64,000 bases of DNA from Streptomyces violaceorubidus (GCF_000717995.1 NZ_JODM01000022.1:62001-126000); one strand, 5' to 3'; positions 1 to 9,737 are shown, counted from the first letter of the stretch. Notes: generated by a model not told the origin, from the sequence alone. Translations and numbers: made by a program.

Positions 1-81
1 CAGGGCCCGGTGGCGGACCCGGGCGAAGGCCGTGACATCGGCGGGATCGTCGGAACGCAGGTCGCGTACAAGAACGGTCAT
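1..81 (-). CDS. N-terminal fragment, possible GNAT acetyltransferase
   Basis: Only the first 27 codons lie in the window; the gene runs off the left edge. The ATG is at 81-79 and the peptide starts MTVLVRDLRSDDPADVTAF. The pattern of a short beta strand, then R-(x)3-DD-(x)n-V in a first helix, is common at the start of GNAT N-acetyltransferases, but no acetyl-CoA motif is visible. It is divergent from the GntR gene, with 71 bp between starts. The family assignment is an inference from very little sequence. Confidence 0.35.
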   Translation of the reverse strand, partial: MTVLVRDLRSDDPADVTAFARVRHRAL

Positions 82-152
82 GGGGGCGCACGCTACGGCT
101 GCCGGACGGTCGGGTGCCTCTCATTTTCGCGGGGATACGGGACAATCGCCGG

Positions 153-518
153 GTGACCTTGAAGATCCGTATCGACGACGGCACGCCGCCCTACGAGCAG
201 GTGCGCGCGCAGATCTCCGAGCAGGCGCGGTCGGGCGCGCTGCCGGTCGGGTACCGGCTGCCCACCGTGCGCGGCCTGGCCGAGTCCCTGGGGCTCGCCG
301 CGAACACGGTCGCCAAGGCGTACCGGGCGCTGGAGGCGGACGGGGTGATCGAGACGCGGGGGCGCAACGGCACGTTCGTCGCTGCCGCGGGCTCCGCGGC
401 TCAGCGGGAGGTTGCCGCGGCGGCCCGGGGGTATGCCGAGCGGGCTCGGCGGCTCGGGCTCAGCGAGGGGGACGCGCTCGCCGCGGTGCGGGATGCCCTG
501 CGGGCGGCTTACGGGTGA
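153..518 (+). CDS. Short GntR-family regulator (YtrA-like)
   Basis: A 121-aa protein with an N-terminal winged helix (about residues 8-75) carrying the GntR pattern PPYEQV, RLPTVRGLAESLG, NTVAKAYRALEADG and RGRNGTFV. A tail of only about 45 helical residues follows. GntR proteins with such a short C-terminus usually belong to the YtrA subfamily and often control ABC transporters, but none is adjacent here. I chose the GTG at 153 because the homologous domain starts there; the in-frame ATG at 114 would add 13 non-conserved residues. The gene has almost no Shine-Dalgarno and may be leaderless. Confidence 0.8.
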   Translation: MTLKIRIDDGTPPYEQVRAQISEQARSGALPVGYRLPTVRGLAESLGLAANTVAKAYRALEADGVIETRGRNGTFVAAAGSAAQREVAAAARGYAERARRLGLSEGDALAAVRDALRAAYG

Positions 519-598
519 GCGCTGTTCGGATTGGGGTTGTTCGTCGGCCGCGGGCTCGCTGTGGCTGGTCGCGCCCGCGCGGCGGAGCCGCAAATGTC

Positions 599-1369
599 TC
601 AGTCCCGCGCCCCCTCAGGGCGCGTTCTGGTGACCCTCAGGTGTGAAGCGCGGGCCAGTTCGGCGAACAACGCCGCGTCTGTCACCGCTGCCGCGTTCGG
701 GTCGTTGTTGAAGTAGGCGTAGACGTCGCTCGTGTCCGGCCAGGTGGTCGCGATGCGGTCGATCCACGTGGCCAGGGAGCGGCGGCCGTAGTGCGGCCAG
801 GGGGTGGCGCGGCCCTCGTGGAAGCGGACGTAGCCCCAGTCGGCGGTGCGCCACAGCGGCGTGGCCGGGCGGGCGCGGACGTCCGCCCAGCACAGGGCCG
901 CGCGCCGGGAGGCGAGGACCTCGCGGACCTCGGGCGTCCACCACGAGGCGTGCCGGGGTTCCACCGAGACCCGGGTGCCGGGCGGGAAGCAGGCCAGGCA
1001 GGTGTCCAGGAGGTCCGGGTCGGCGCGCAGGGTCGGCGGCAGTTGCAGCAGGACGGGGCCGAGGCGGTCGCCCAGGCCGGCCGCGTGGGTCATCAGGCGG
1101 TCGACCGGTTCCGCCGGGTCGCGCAGGCGCTTGATGTGCGTCAGGTAGCGGCTCGCCTTGACCGCGACCGTGAAGTCCCGCGGCACCCGCTCGCGCCATG
1201 CCGCGAAGGTCTCCCGGGCCGGCAGGCGGTAGAAGGCGTTGTTGACCTCGACCGTCGCGAAGGCGGCCGCGTAGTGCTCCAGCCAGAGCCGGACGGGCAG
1301 ACCGGGCGGGTAGAGGGCCTCCCGCCAGTCCCGGTACTGCCAGCCCGACGTGCCGACGAACAGGGTCAT
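599..1369 (-). CDS. DUF72 family protein
   Basis: A 256-aa protein, the normal length for DUF72 (YecE-like, TIM-barrel-like fold). The start FVGTSGWQYRDWRE is the family signature. The C-terminal YAYFNNDPNAAAV segment is the other conserved element; the Asn-Asn-Asp stretch lies in the presumed active pocket. The ATG at 1369 follows a GGGGGT ribosome site; the open frame continues upstream to 1867 but without family similarity. It is transcribed in the same direction as the ATPase gene upstream, 20 bp away, so the two may be cotranscribed. No biochemical role is established. Confidence 0.88.
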   Translation of the reverse strand: MTLFVGTSGWQYRDWREALYPPGLPVRLWLEHYAAAFATVEVNNAFYRLPARETFAAWRERVPRDFTVAVKASRYLTHIKRLRDPAEPVDRLMTHAAGLGDRLGPVLLQLPPTLRADPDLLDTCLACFPPGTRVSVEPRHASWWTPEVREVLASRRAALCWADVRARPATPLWRTADWGYVRFHEGRATPWPHYGRRSLATWIDRIATTWPDTSDVYAYFNNDPNAAAVTDAALFAELARASHLRVTRTRPEGARD

Positions 1370-1389
1370 ACCCCCATCAAAGCACCGGG

Positions 1390-2484
1390 CTACAGGTACA
1401 GCCCGGCGTCCGCGCCCGCCCGCGGTTCCGGCAGCGCGGTCGGCGAGGTGCCCCGGCGCAGCGCGTACAGCTCCGCCAGGGTGGCGCCCTCGCGGGCGAT
1501 CCCTTCCTCCGTGCCGAGCCAGTCCACCGCCTCCCGCCGGGTCAGCGGGCCGACCTCGATGCGGGCCAGGCAGCGGCCGGGGCGGACGACGGCGGGGTGC
1601 AGCCGCTCCAGGTCCTCGTTGGTGGTGACGCCCACCAGGACGTTGCGGCCCTGGCCGAGGAGCCCGTCGGTGAGATTCAGCAGACGGGAGAGCGCCTGGC
1701 CCGCCGTGTGCTTGGCCTCGCCCCGGATCAGCTCGTCGCAGTCCTCCAGCAGCAGCAGCCGCCAGCGGCCCTTGCCCGCCGCGTCCTCCTCGCCGATGGC
1801 GATGTCCATCAGATAGCCGACGTCGGAGAAGAGCCGCTCCGGGTCGAGTACGCAGTCCACCTGGCACCAGTCCCGCCAGGAACGGGCCAGCGTGCGCAGT
1901 GCCGAGGTCTTGCCGGTGCCCGGCGGCCCGTGCAGGAGCAGCAGCCGGCCCGCGATGTCCTCCGGCGTCGTCTTCATCAGGCCGTCCATCGCCTCCGCGA
2001 CCGGCGCCGTGTAGTTGGCCCGGACCTCGTCCCAGGTGCCCGCGGCGATCTGGCGGGTGGTGCGGTGCGGGCCGCGCCGCGGGGAGACGTACCAGAAGCC
2101 CATCGTCACGTTCTCCGGCTGCGGCTCGGGTTCGTCCGCCGCCCCGTCCGTCGCCTCGCCGAGCACCCTCTCGGCGAGGTCGGCGGTGGTCGCGGTCACC
2201 GTGACGTCGGCGCCCCGGCTCCAGCGCGAGATCAGCAGCGTCCAGCCGTCGCCCTCCGCCAGCGTGGCGCTGCGGTCGTCGTCGCGGGCCATCCGCAGCA
2301 CCCGCGCGCCGGGCGGCAGCAGCGTGGCACCGGACCGTACGCGCTCGATGTTCGCCGCGTGCGAGTAAGGCTGCTCACCCGTGGCGAAACGGCCGAGGAA
2401 CAGCGCGTCGACGACATCGGACGGGGAGTCGCTGTCGTCCACGTTGAGCCGGATCGGCAGGACTTCGTGCGGGTTCACGGACAT
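1390..2484 (-). CDS. AAA-type ATPase with DUF5925-like N-terminus
   Basis: A 364-aa protein. Residues 1-130 are a Streptomyces-type N-terminal domain (RLNVDDSDSP start). An AAA core follows with Walker A GPPGTGKT at 186-193, Walker B LLLLEDCDE at 243-251, a sensor-1-like NVLVGVTTNED and an arginine-finger-like RPGR. The Cys within Walker B is unusual. I start at the ATG at 2484 because homology begins there; an upstream in-frame start at 2637 would add 51 residues with no clear similarity. It is divergent from the lipase gene. The partner remodelled by this ATPase is unknown. Confidence 0.85.
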   Translation of the reverse strand: MSVNPHEVLPIRLNVDDSDSPSDVVDALFLGRFATGEQPYSHAANIERVRSGATLLPPGARVLRMARDDDRSATLAEGDGWTLLISRWSRGADVTVTATTADLAERVLGEATDGAADEPEPQPENVTMGFWYVSPRRGPHRTTRQIAAGTWDEVRANYTAPVAEAMDGLMKTTPEDIAGRLLLLHGPPGTGKTSALRTLARSWRDWCQVDCVLDPERLFSDVGYLMDIAIGEEDAAGKGRWRLLLLEDCDELIRGEAKHTAGQALSRLLNLTDGLLGQGRNVLVGVTTNEDLERLHPAVVRPGRCLARIEVGPLTRREAVDWLGTEEGIAREGATLAELYALRRGTSPTALPEPRAGADAGLYL

Positions 2485-2670
2485 GCCGCCATGATCCGGC
2501 ACCCGGCCCCCGCGTGCACCCGCTTTCCGGGGCACACGCGCGGCAGGACGTCCGCACCGACTTTCGTCCGAACTTGAACGAGTGTCAGCCATTTTTTGGC
2601 ATGAGCACTTCCAGTCAACGCGCGTAGCCGCTACCAAGGTTCTCGCAGCAATCCTGCTAAGGGAGGTTCC

Positions 2671-3477
2671 ATGAGACGTTCCCGACTTGTCGGCTTCCTG
2701 AGTTCACTCCTCCTCGCCGCCGGCGCCGCCCTCACCGGCGCCGCGACCGCCCAGGCGGCCCAACCGGCCGCAGCCGACGGCTATGTGGCCCTCGGCGACT
2801 CCTACTCCTCCGGGGTCGGAGCCGGCAGCTACATCGGCTCCAGCGGCGACTGCAAGCGCAGCACCCAGTCCCACCCGTACCTGTGGGCGGCCGCCCACTC
2901 ACCCTCCAGCTTCGACTTCACCGCCTGCTCCGGCGCCCGTACGGGTGATGTTCTCGCCGGACAACTCGGCCCGCTCAGCTCCGCCACCGGCCTCGTGTCG
3001 ATCAGCATCGGCGGCAACGACGCCGGGTTCGCCGACGTCATGACGACGTGTGTGCTCCAGTCCGAGAGCACATGCCTGTCGCGGATCGCCACCGCGGAGG
3101 CCTACGTCGACTCGACGCTGCCCGGCAACCTCGACGGCGTCTACTCGGCGATCAGCAGCAAGGCCCCCAACGCCCACGTCGTCGTCATCGGCTACCCGCG
3201 CTTCTACAAACTCGGCACCACCTGCCTGGGCCTGTCCGAGGCCAAGCGGACGGCGATCAACAAGGCCTCCGACCACCTCAACACCGTCATCGCCCAGCGC
3301 GTCGCCGCCCACGGCTTCACCTTCGGCGACGTCCGTTCCACCTTCACCGGCCACGAGCTGTGCTCCGGCAGCCCCTGGCTGCACAGCGTCAACTGGCTGA
3401 ACATCGGCGAGTCGTACCACCCCACCGCGGCCGGTCAGTCCGGCGGCTACCTGCCGGTCCTCAACGGCGCCGCCTGA
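2671..3477 (+). CDS. Secreted SGNH/GDSL lipase-esterase
   Basis: A 268-aa extracellular lipase. A signal peptide (RRSR, hydrophobic core, AQA-A cleavage near residue 29-36) leads to block I GDSYSSG with catalytic Ser44, the GGND block with Asn116 for the oxyanion hole, and a C-terminal S-Y-H block with His250. Six cysteines in the mature part fit the three disulfides of the S. rimosus lipase family. AAGGGAGG precedes the ATG at good spacing. The S. coelicolor orthologue (SCO1725, from memory) hydrolyses aryl and lipid esters. A 16-bp-stem terminator follows 32 bp after the stop, so the gene is probably monocistronic. Confidence 0.93.
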   Translation: MRRSRLVGFLSSLLLAAGAALTGAATAQAAQPAAADGYVALGDSYSSGVGAGSYIGSSGDCKRSTQSHPYLWAAAHSPSSFDFTACSGARTGDVLAGQLGPLSSATGLVSISIGGNDAGFADVMTTCVLQSESTCLSRIATAEAYVDSTLPGNLDGVYSAISSKAPNAHVVVIGYPRFYKLGTTCLGLSEAKRTAINKASDHLNTVIAQRVAAHGFTFGDVRSTFTGHELCSGSPWLHSVNWLNIGESYHPTAAGQSGGYLPVLNGAA

Positions 3478-3509
3478 CCCGAAGCGGAAGCAGGAACGGA
3501 AGCGGAAGA

Positions 3510-3546
3510 GGAGGGGGAGGCCCCGCCCGTCGGGGTCTCCCCCTCC
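3510..3546 (+). terminator. Strong hairpin after the lipase gene
   Basis: An inverted repeat with 16 paired positions (one G-T pair), GGAGGGGGAGGCCCCG, a 5-nt loop and the complementary arm. No U-tract follows, as is common for streptomycete terminators. Confidence 0.75.
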
Positions 3547-3995
3547 GCGCACCTCCACGCGTACGGAGCCCTCGAACGCGCCGCCGTCGTCGTGCGTCGG
3601 CACCACCACGGTGTCCCGGCGCGAGAGCAGTCGGGAAGGACGGCGTCCGCCACCCCGGGTCCAAGACCGCCCCGTCCGCGGTCACCCGGCGGCAGCCGGC
3701 CTCCGCGGCCAGCCGCCCCAGCGTGAACGTCGCCGTGAAGACGGGCGCCCGGTCGTGCGGCGGCGGACACTCCCCGAGCAGTGGGTGCGCGCGCCCGCCA
3801 TGGACACCTCCACCGACTGCGGCGCGGAACCGCTCTCCCCGCTGCCCTTCCCGGACGAGGCCGACGGGCTCGGCTCTCCGCCGCTGCCACCCGTCGCCGC
3901 GGACGTGGCCCCCGGCTCCGGGCGCCCGCCCGCACCCCCCGTACCGCCACCGTCGTCCGAGCGGTCCGGCGGCGAGTACGTCGGTCCGCCAGAGC
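3547..3995 (-). pseudogene. Frame-disrupted C-terminal Ig-like domain remnant
   Basis: Reading leftwards on the minus strand, a Ser/Gly/Pro-rich linker (DRSDDGGG through APQSVEVSMAG) runs in one frame to about 3770. The sense then moves to a second frame for ECPPPHDRAPVFTATFTLG and DGAVLDPGWRTPSFP. It returns to the first frame near 3625 for DTVVVPTHDDGGAFEG and VRVEVR. Joined, this resembles the Ig-like C-terminal domain of streptomycete Ser/Thr kinase-type membrane proteins. The first break fits loss of one G from a G-run at about 3773-3777. No intact N-terminal kinase or start is visible upstream, so this looks like decay rather than a single sequencing error. Confidence 0.4.
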
Positions 3996-4129
3996 CGGCA
4001 CCAGCACGGCCAGCCCCGGCACCAGCACGGCACGGGCCCGCCGGTCCCGGCCCCCTGCCGCGGCGGGCGCGGCCGGAACCCCGGTCGTCGGCAGGGGCGG
4101 GCGCGGCCGGAACCCCGGTCCTCGGCAGG
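3995..4129. repeat. Two short tandem duplications
   Basis: CCGGCACCAGCACGGC occurs at 3995 and again 21 bp later. A 34-bp unit beginning GGCGGGCGCGGCCGGAACCC occurs at 4062 and 4096 with one mismatch. Both lie in the low-complexity DNA next to the decayed gene and look like slippage duplications. Confidence 0.7.
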
Positions 4130-4644
4130 GGCGTCGGCGGCGTCGGTGCGGTGGACGCCCCCGGGTGGGCCGCAACCCGCACGTGAGATCGCCCACGTTC
4201 CCGCCGCCCCGGACGTCCGTGCGGCGCGTGGTGCGGGCGGGGTGGTGGTGGTGGTCGCCGCCGCGTCCAGGGGGGGCGTGCGGTGGTGACCCTGAGCGGA
4301 TACGGCGCGTCGCCGGGCGACCGCGCGCGCCCGCCGCGGCCGATGCGCCCCGGCGCCGAGCCGCGCTCCCTCGGGCTCTTCGACGGCGACACACCCCTGA
4401 TCGCCTCCGGGCCGGGCCCGCTCCGCCTCGTCACTCGCGGTGACGGCCGGACCCGGTCAGGGCCCGGAGCCGCCCACGCGTGCGCCGGTCGTCCAACTCG
4501 CCCTGGAATCTGTTGGATTCGGAGAGTAATCGTCAACCCCCTTACGGGGAAGGTGAATCCTGTGACTGCGATACACGCATGCCGTACCGGGGCGATAGGG
4601 TTACCCTGCCCGGGCCGGGTGGACTCGTACGGGTGGGGAGTGAC
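4130..4644. other. Gap with no convincing gene
   Basis: Long open frames exist on both strands but their translations are Arg/Pro/Ala-rich and show no family signature. The last 130 bp (4510-4644) are less GC-rich and hold the likely promoter and leader of the 89-aa gene. The rest may be the eroded front part of the gene whose C-terminal remnant lies at 3547-3995. Confidence 0.5.
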
Positions 4645-4914
4645 ATGGAACAGATAACAGTGCGCAGCAGGGCAAGGGTCCCTGCGATCACCTGCGGGAG
4701 CAGCGCGACCAGCTCGCGCCTCGACCGTCATCTCGCGGTACTCGGAGGGCCCGCCCTCCCGCCGCGGGAGACCGTGGAGGCGACGTCGCTGATGCGTGAG
4801 CTGACCGCGCGTGAGCCCGCGCACAAGCGCAGCAACAGGGGCGCCAGGGTGCGCGGGGTCTCGTTGTTCGCGCCACTGCGTCGACTGCGCCGCTCGCTGT
4901 TCGGCGGCAACTGA
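4645..4914 (+). CDS. Small conserved basic protein of unknown function
   Basis: An 89-aa protein starting MEQITVRSRARVPAITCG, with a basic C-terminus (KRSNRGARVRG and RRLRRSLFGGN). The GGGGAG at 4635-4640 is well placed for the ATG at 4645, and third-position GC use fits a coding gene. There is no signal peptide and no membrane segment. I recall similar short proteins in Streptomyces genomes but not a named family. The polyarginine tail could bind nucleic acid or membranes; that is inference only. Confidence 0.65.
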   Translation: MEQITVRSRARVPAITCGSSATSSRLDRHLAVLGGPALPPRETVEATSLMRELTAREPAHKRSNRGARVRGVSLFAPLRRLRRSLFGGN

Positions 4915-5129
4915 GGCCCGCGCTCAGGAGGCCACACCTCCCGGCGCGGCGCCGCGGCACTCGTCCGTCATCCCCACGGCACGCAGCGGCGCCCCGGTGT
5001 GCTTCCGAGCGCGGGTCGTTTCTCCCGTCGTACCCGACTCCCTCCGTCCGTCCCGCACGCGTTCGCACGTCGGCCCTCGAGCGTTCCGTCCCGCCGCTTC
5101 CCCACCGGCGGTGACGCGACCCGGGCCGG

Positions 5130-5956
5130 TCAGCGGTTCCCGTGCGCGTACCGGCGCACCGCGAGCGGGACGAACACCGCGAGCAGCACCGCACACCAGG
5201 CCAGCGACCCGGCGACGGGATGCGTCACCGGCCAGGCGGCCCCCTCCGGCACCGGCGCGTTGCCGAAGAGGTCCCGCAGCGCCGTGGTCACCGCGCTGAT
5301 CGGGTTCCACTCCGCGACCGTGCGCAGCCAGCCCGGCAGCCCGTCGGTCGGGATGTACGCGTTGGACAGCAGCGGGAGGATGAAGGTCGCGCCGCCCAGT
5401 TGACCGGCGGCCTCCTCGCTGCGGGTGAGCAGCCCCAGGAAGATCCCGATCCACGTCGTCGCGAACCGGAACAGCAGCAACAGCCCCAGCGCGCTCGCCG
5501 CCCCGAGCGCACCGCCCTCCACCCGCCAGCCCACCGCGAGCCCGACGAGCAGCAGGGGCACCGTCCCCGCGGCCGTCACGAGCACGTCGGCGACCGACTG
5601 CCCGAGCGGCACGGCGGCCCGGCTCACCGGCAGCGTCCGCAGACGGTCCGTCACGCCCCGGTGGGTGTCCTGGGCGGCCTGGAACATGCCCGTCATGATG
5701 CCGTTCGCCGCCGTGGCGACCAGCAGCCCGGGCACCAGGAAGGCGCGGTACTCCTCGCCCGGCATGGCCAGCGCGCTGCCGAAGACGTAGCCGAAGAAGA
5801 GCAGCATCGTGATCGGCATGCTCTGGGTGAGGATCAGCAGGCCCGGGTTGTTCCGCACCCGCCGCAACTGACGGCCCAGCATGGCCGCCCCGTCGTGGAC
5901 CAGACCGTACGCCGAGCCGTACGCCGAGCGGTACGGTCCCGTCGTCGTTGCTGTGC

Positions 5957-5960
<4 letters not shown>
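5130..5960 (-). CDS. ABC-2 type exporter permease (DrrB-like)
   Basis: A 276-aa integral membrane protein with six predicted helices and the ABC-2 signature region around the last two (GGATFILPLLSNAYIPTDGLP, then WNPISAVTTALRDLFG). This pattern is typical of DrrB-type antibiotic exporters. Its ATG overlaps the TGA of the ATPase gene (ATGA), so the two are translationally coupled. Expected role: membrane channel of a two-component exporter of a hydrophobic drug or lipid. It should be controlled by the divergent TetR through the operators at 6956-7019. Confidence 0.92.
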
Positions 5961-6955
<995 letters not shown>

Positions 6956-6982
<27 letters not shown>

Positions 6983-7019
6983 GTGCTGACCATAGCGCAC
7001 TACGTACGCTGTACGTAAC
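6956..7019. promoter_or_regulatory. Twin TetR operators between exporter and regulator
   Basis: GTACAGCGTACGTAGT (6961-6976) and its exact reverse complement ACTACGTACGCTGTAC (6999-7014) face each other. Each is also the core of a local near-palindrome: 6956-6976, arms ACTAAGTAC/GTACGTAGT, and 7001-7017, perfect TACGTAC-GCT-GTACGTA. Two operators 43 bp apart (centre to centre) in a divergent promoter suggest cooperative autorepression by the TetR at 7046. Confidence 0.8.
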
Positions 7020-7045
7020 TAGGATGGTGGCCGAGGTGATGCACG

Positions 7046-7750
7046 ATGGCGGGCCGAGCGGCCGTACCCGAAGTGATCTGGGCGCGCCCCGAGCGCACCG
7101 GTCGCGGGCCGAGACCGGCGTACACGCGTGCCGACATCGCCGCCGCCGCGGTGCGGATCGCCGACGCCGAGGGCCTGGACGCGGTCTCGATGCGCCGCGT
7201 CGCCGGCGAGCTGGGCTGCGGCACCATGTCGCTCTACAACTACGTCCCCCGCAAGGAGGACCTGTACGAGCTGATGATGGACGCGGTCAGCGGCGAGCAC
7301 GAGCTGTGGGAACCGTGCGGCGACTGGCGCGCGGACATGATCCGGGTCGCCCACCAGACCCGCGACCTGATGCACCGCCACACCTGGCTGCCCCGCCTGA
7401 TGTCCCCCGTCTACGGCTTCAGCCCCAACGCCCTGCGCTACCTGGAGCACTGCCTGGCCTGCCTCGACCCGTTCGAGGCGCCGTACGGCACCAAGATGGA
7501 GCTGGTCGCGATGGTGAACGGCGTGGTGACGACGTACGTCGGCAACGAGATCGCCACCGTCGAGCGCACCCGTTCGCTGCCCTGGTCCCAGGAGCAGGAG
7601 AACGCCGTGCGGATCGCCTACCTCGGCCGGCAGGTGGCGAGCGGCGCCTACCCGCGGCTGGCGGCGTCCTTCGCCGAGGCCGCGGGGCCGATCGACCTGG
7701 AGGGCGTCTTCGAGCGGGCGCTGACGCGGGTGCTGGACGGCTTCGCCTGA
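7046..7750 (+). CDS. TetR-family repressor of the ABC exporter
   Basis: A 234-aa regulator. The N-terminal HTH contains RIADAEGLDAVSMRRVAGELGCGTMSLYNYV, a class seen in true TetR-like drug-sensing repressors with a TetR_C ligand domain. About 25 residues precede the HTH, which is normal for this subclass. It is divergent from the drrAB-like operon and flanked by the twin operators, so it most likely represses itself and the exporter until an exported drug binds. The ATG at 7046 is preceded by GAGGTG. Confidence 0.92.
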   Translation: MAGRAAVPEVIWARPERTGRGPRPAYTRADIAAAAVRIADAEGLDAVSMRRVAGELGCGTMSLYNYVPRKEDLYELMMDAVSGEHELWEPCGDWRADMIRVAHQTRDLMHRHTWLPRLMSPVYGFSPNALRYLEHCLACLDPFEAPYGTKMELVAMVNGVVTTYVGNEIATVERTRSLPWSQEQENAVRIAYLGRQVASGAYPRLAASFAEAAGPIDLEGVFERALTRVLDGFA

Positions 7751-7778
7751 GCGGGGGCCGCCGCGACCCGGCCCGGGG

Positions 7779-8939
7779 TCACAGCAGCGCCAGCTGCCCC
7801 TCCGGCCCCTCCTCGCGGGCGTCCAGGACGGAAGCGGGCCGGCGGGCCGACGCCGGGACCGGCAGGACGCCCGCCCCGCGCAGCTCGGTCGCGGTGATGG
7901 CCTGCGTGACCGTCAGCTCCCGGCACTCGCGGCGCACCTCGTCGAGCAGGGCGAGGACCGTGATCAGTTCCAGCAGTTCGGAGGTCCACGTCTGCGGCCA
8001 GCCGACCGGACGGAGCGCCGTCAGCGTGCCCGGCTCGCCCTCGGCCGTGCGGGCCGCGAACCACTGCTCCAGCACCCGCACCCCGCCCACCTCGAAGTCC
8101 CAGGCGCCGGGCGGCACGGGGGAGATGCGGCCCTCGTCCAGGAAGAGCGCCTCCTCCTCCCGGTCGTAGCGCAGGGTCAGCGGGCGCGGCGGCAGCGGGG
8201 CGCGGACGTACGGGCGGCGGCCGCCGGGCAGCTTGGGGCGCTCTCCGTCGCGGCGCATCAACCACAGGGCCCGCCGGCCCAGTCCGACCCCGCGTTCCCA
8301 CAGCACGGGGTCCGCGGTGAGCGGGACCAGCGAGCCGGACCGCACGGCCGCCACCGACCAGGCGAGCACGTCCAGCGGGCCGGGCCGCAGACCGAGCCGC
8401 GCGGCCAGATGGTCCAGGAGGCCCGGGGCCAGGTTGGGCTCCGCGCCGCCGGGGCGCCGGTACAGCGGGCGGACGCGGGCCGGGCCGAACAGCGGCAGGA
8501 GCGAGGTCGCCAGGAGCAGCGGCCCGCCGGCCGTCTCGGGCACCTCCACCACGAACACCTGCCGTTCGTCCGCCACCCGCCACAGCTCCGGACGGGCCGC
8601 GTCGATCAGCCGGTGGTCGGGGATCAGCCACTGCTCGTCGAAAGGCGCCCGCAGCACCCGGACCGGCTCGGGACAGGGCCCCGTGGCGCGCGCCAGCCGT
8701 TCGGTGCCCCCGGCGCCGCCGGGCAACCGCCCGACCGCCGAGTCCGGCGTACGCGAGCGGGTCGACTCGAACAGGGCCGCCCGGTCGGGTCCCTCGGCCT
8801 TGAGCAGGGCGTCCCAACGGGCCTTGAGGGACGCCGCGTCGGGAGCCGCCGGCCACCCCCGGCCGAGCCGCGGCGGTGCGACGGACCACGGCATGAGGTC
8901 CGCCAGCGGCGGGGCGTCGTCGTGCGTCACGCCCGGCAT
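7779..8939 (-). CDS. Orphan type-ISP restriction C-terminal (specificity-like) protein
   Basis: A 386-aa protein resembling the C-terminal domain of type ISP (LlaBIII-like) restriction-modification enzymes, the part that recognises DNA. Typical stretches are PFDEQWLIPDHRLID, ERQVFVVE, PNLAPGLLDHLAARLG, DVLAWSVAA and TAWDFEVGG-like GAWDFEVGGVRVLEQWF. The nuclease, helicase and methyltransferase domains of the full enzyme are absent from the gene and its neighbours. I start at the ATG at 8939; the ATG at 8972 would overlap the next gene. Streptomycete genomes commonly carry this orphan form. Its function alone is unknown. Confidence 0.75.
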   Translation of the reverse strand: MPGVTHDDAPPLADLMPWSVAPPRLGRGWPAAPDAASLKARWDALLKAEGPDRAALFESTRSRTPDSAVGRLPGGAGGTERLARATGPCPEPVRVLRAPFDEQWLIPDHRLIDAARPELWRVADERQVFVVEVPETAGGPLLLATSLLPLFGPARVRPLYRRPGGAEPNLAPGLLDHLAARLGLRPGPLDVLAWSVAAVRSGSLVPLTADPVLWERGVGLGRRALWLMRRDGERPKLPGGRRPYVRAPLPPRPLTLRYDREEEALFLDEGRISPVPPGAWDFEVGGVRVLEQWFAARTAEGEPGTLTALRPVGWPQTWTSELLELITVLALLDEVRRECRELTVTQAITATELRGAGVLPVPASARRPASVLDAREEGPEGQLALL

Positions 8940-8961
8940 CGTACGACGGGGCGCCACGGCC

Positions 8962-9711
8962 TCACGTGGCATCCAGGGTGACCGTGAAGGAGAAGCGGTC
9001 GCCCCGGTAGTGGATGACCGCCACGTCCAGCACCCGCCCCGCGGCGTCGTAGGTGATGCCCGTGTAGTGCAGGATCGGGCTGAGCAGCGGGACTTCGAGC
9101 AGCCGTGCCGTCTCCGGGTCCGCGAGCCGGGCCTCCACGGTGTCCGTGATCCGGCTGATGTCCATGCCCACCACGTCCCGCAGCACCTTCGTCATCGGCC
9201 ACCGGGCGAGGTCGTCCGGGTCGATGCGCCCGGCCAGTTCGGGACGGACGTAGTTGCGGGCGTGGTTGGTCGGCTCGCCCGTCTTCTCGTCGCAGCGCAG
9301 CCGGTGGTACGTCGCCACCTCCGGCACCTGCGGGAAGAACTCGGCGAGTTCGGAGGGCACGGCAGCGGTGCCGTGGTCCAGCAGTTGCGCCTTCATGCCG
9401 GACTGCTGCGCCACGATCGCGTCCACCGAGCCGAGCAGCCGCACCGGGGCGCCCCGCCGGGCGTGCGGCTCGATGAACGTGCCCCGCCGGCGGTGGCGGG
9501 TGATCAGGCCCTCGTCCTCCAGCTCCTTCAACGCCTGCCGCATGGTCAGCACGCTCACCCCGTAGTGCCCGGCCAACTGCTCCTCGGTGGGCAGGCGCAG
9601 CGGGTCCCGGGGCGAGCGGCCGAGTATGGAGGCGCGCAGCGACTGCGACACCTGGTACCAGAGCGGCAGCTTGCGGTTCAGGACGATGGAGTCCGGGGCG
9701 AAGGAGGTCAC
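8962..9711 (-). CDS. GntR/HutC-family regulator
   Basis: A 249-aa regulator with a GntR winged helix at about residues 10-80 (PLWYQVSQSLRASI, RLPTEEQLAGHYGVS, TMRQALKELEDEGLI, RRRGTFI). A UTRA-type ligand domain follows, ending FSFTVTLDAT. UTRA domains sense small metabolites such as sugars, histidine-pathway intermediates or acids. The start is the GTG at 9711 (VTSFAPDS), 26 bp after the hmgA stop on the same strand. The arrangement suggests it is cotranscribed with and may control homogentisate degradation; that link is inference. Confidence 0.88.
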   Translation of the reverse strand: MTSFAPDSIVLNRKLPLWYQVSQSLRASILGRSPRDPLRLPTEEQLAGHYGVSVLTMRQALKELEDEGLITRHRRRGTFIEPHARRGAPVRLLGSVDAIVAQQSGMKAQLLDHGTAAVPSELAEFFPQVPEVATYHRLRCDEKTGEPTNHARNYVRPELAGRIDPDDLARWPMTKVLRDVVGMDISRITDTVEARLADPETARLLEVPLLSPILHYTGITYDAAGRVLDVAVIHYRGDRFSFTVTLDAT

Positions 9712-9737
9712 GGGCCATCCGTACCGGTAGGCGATCC

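Noticed and set aside
3048..4289. Long open frame of 413 codons on the plus strand overlapping the lipase gene
   Set aside because: Arg/Pro-rich shadow of the lipase frame with no family signature; typical of GC-rich DNA.
7779..8939. A restriction-modification defence island
   Set aside because: Only a specificity-like domain is present; there is no methyltransferase, nuclease or helicase in the neighbourhood.
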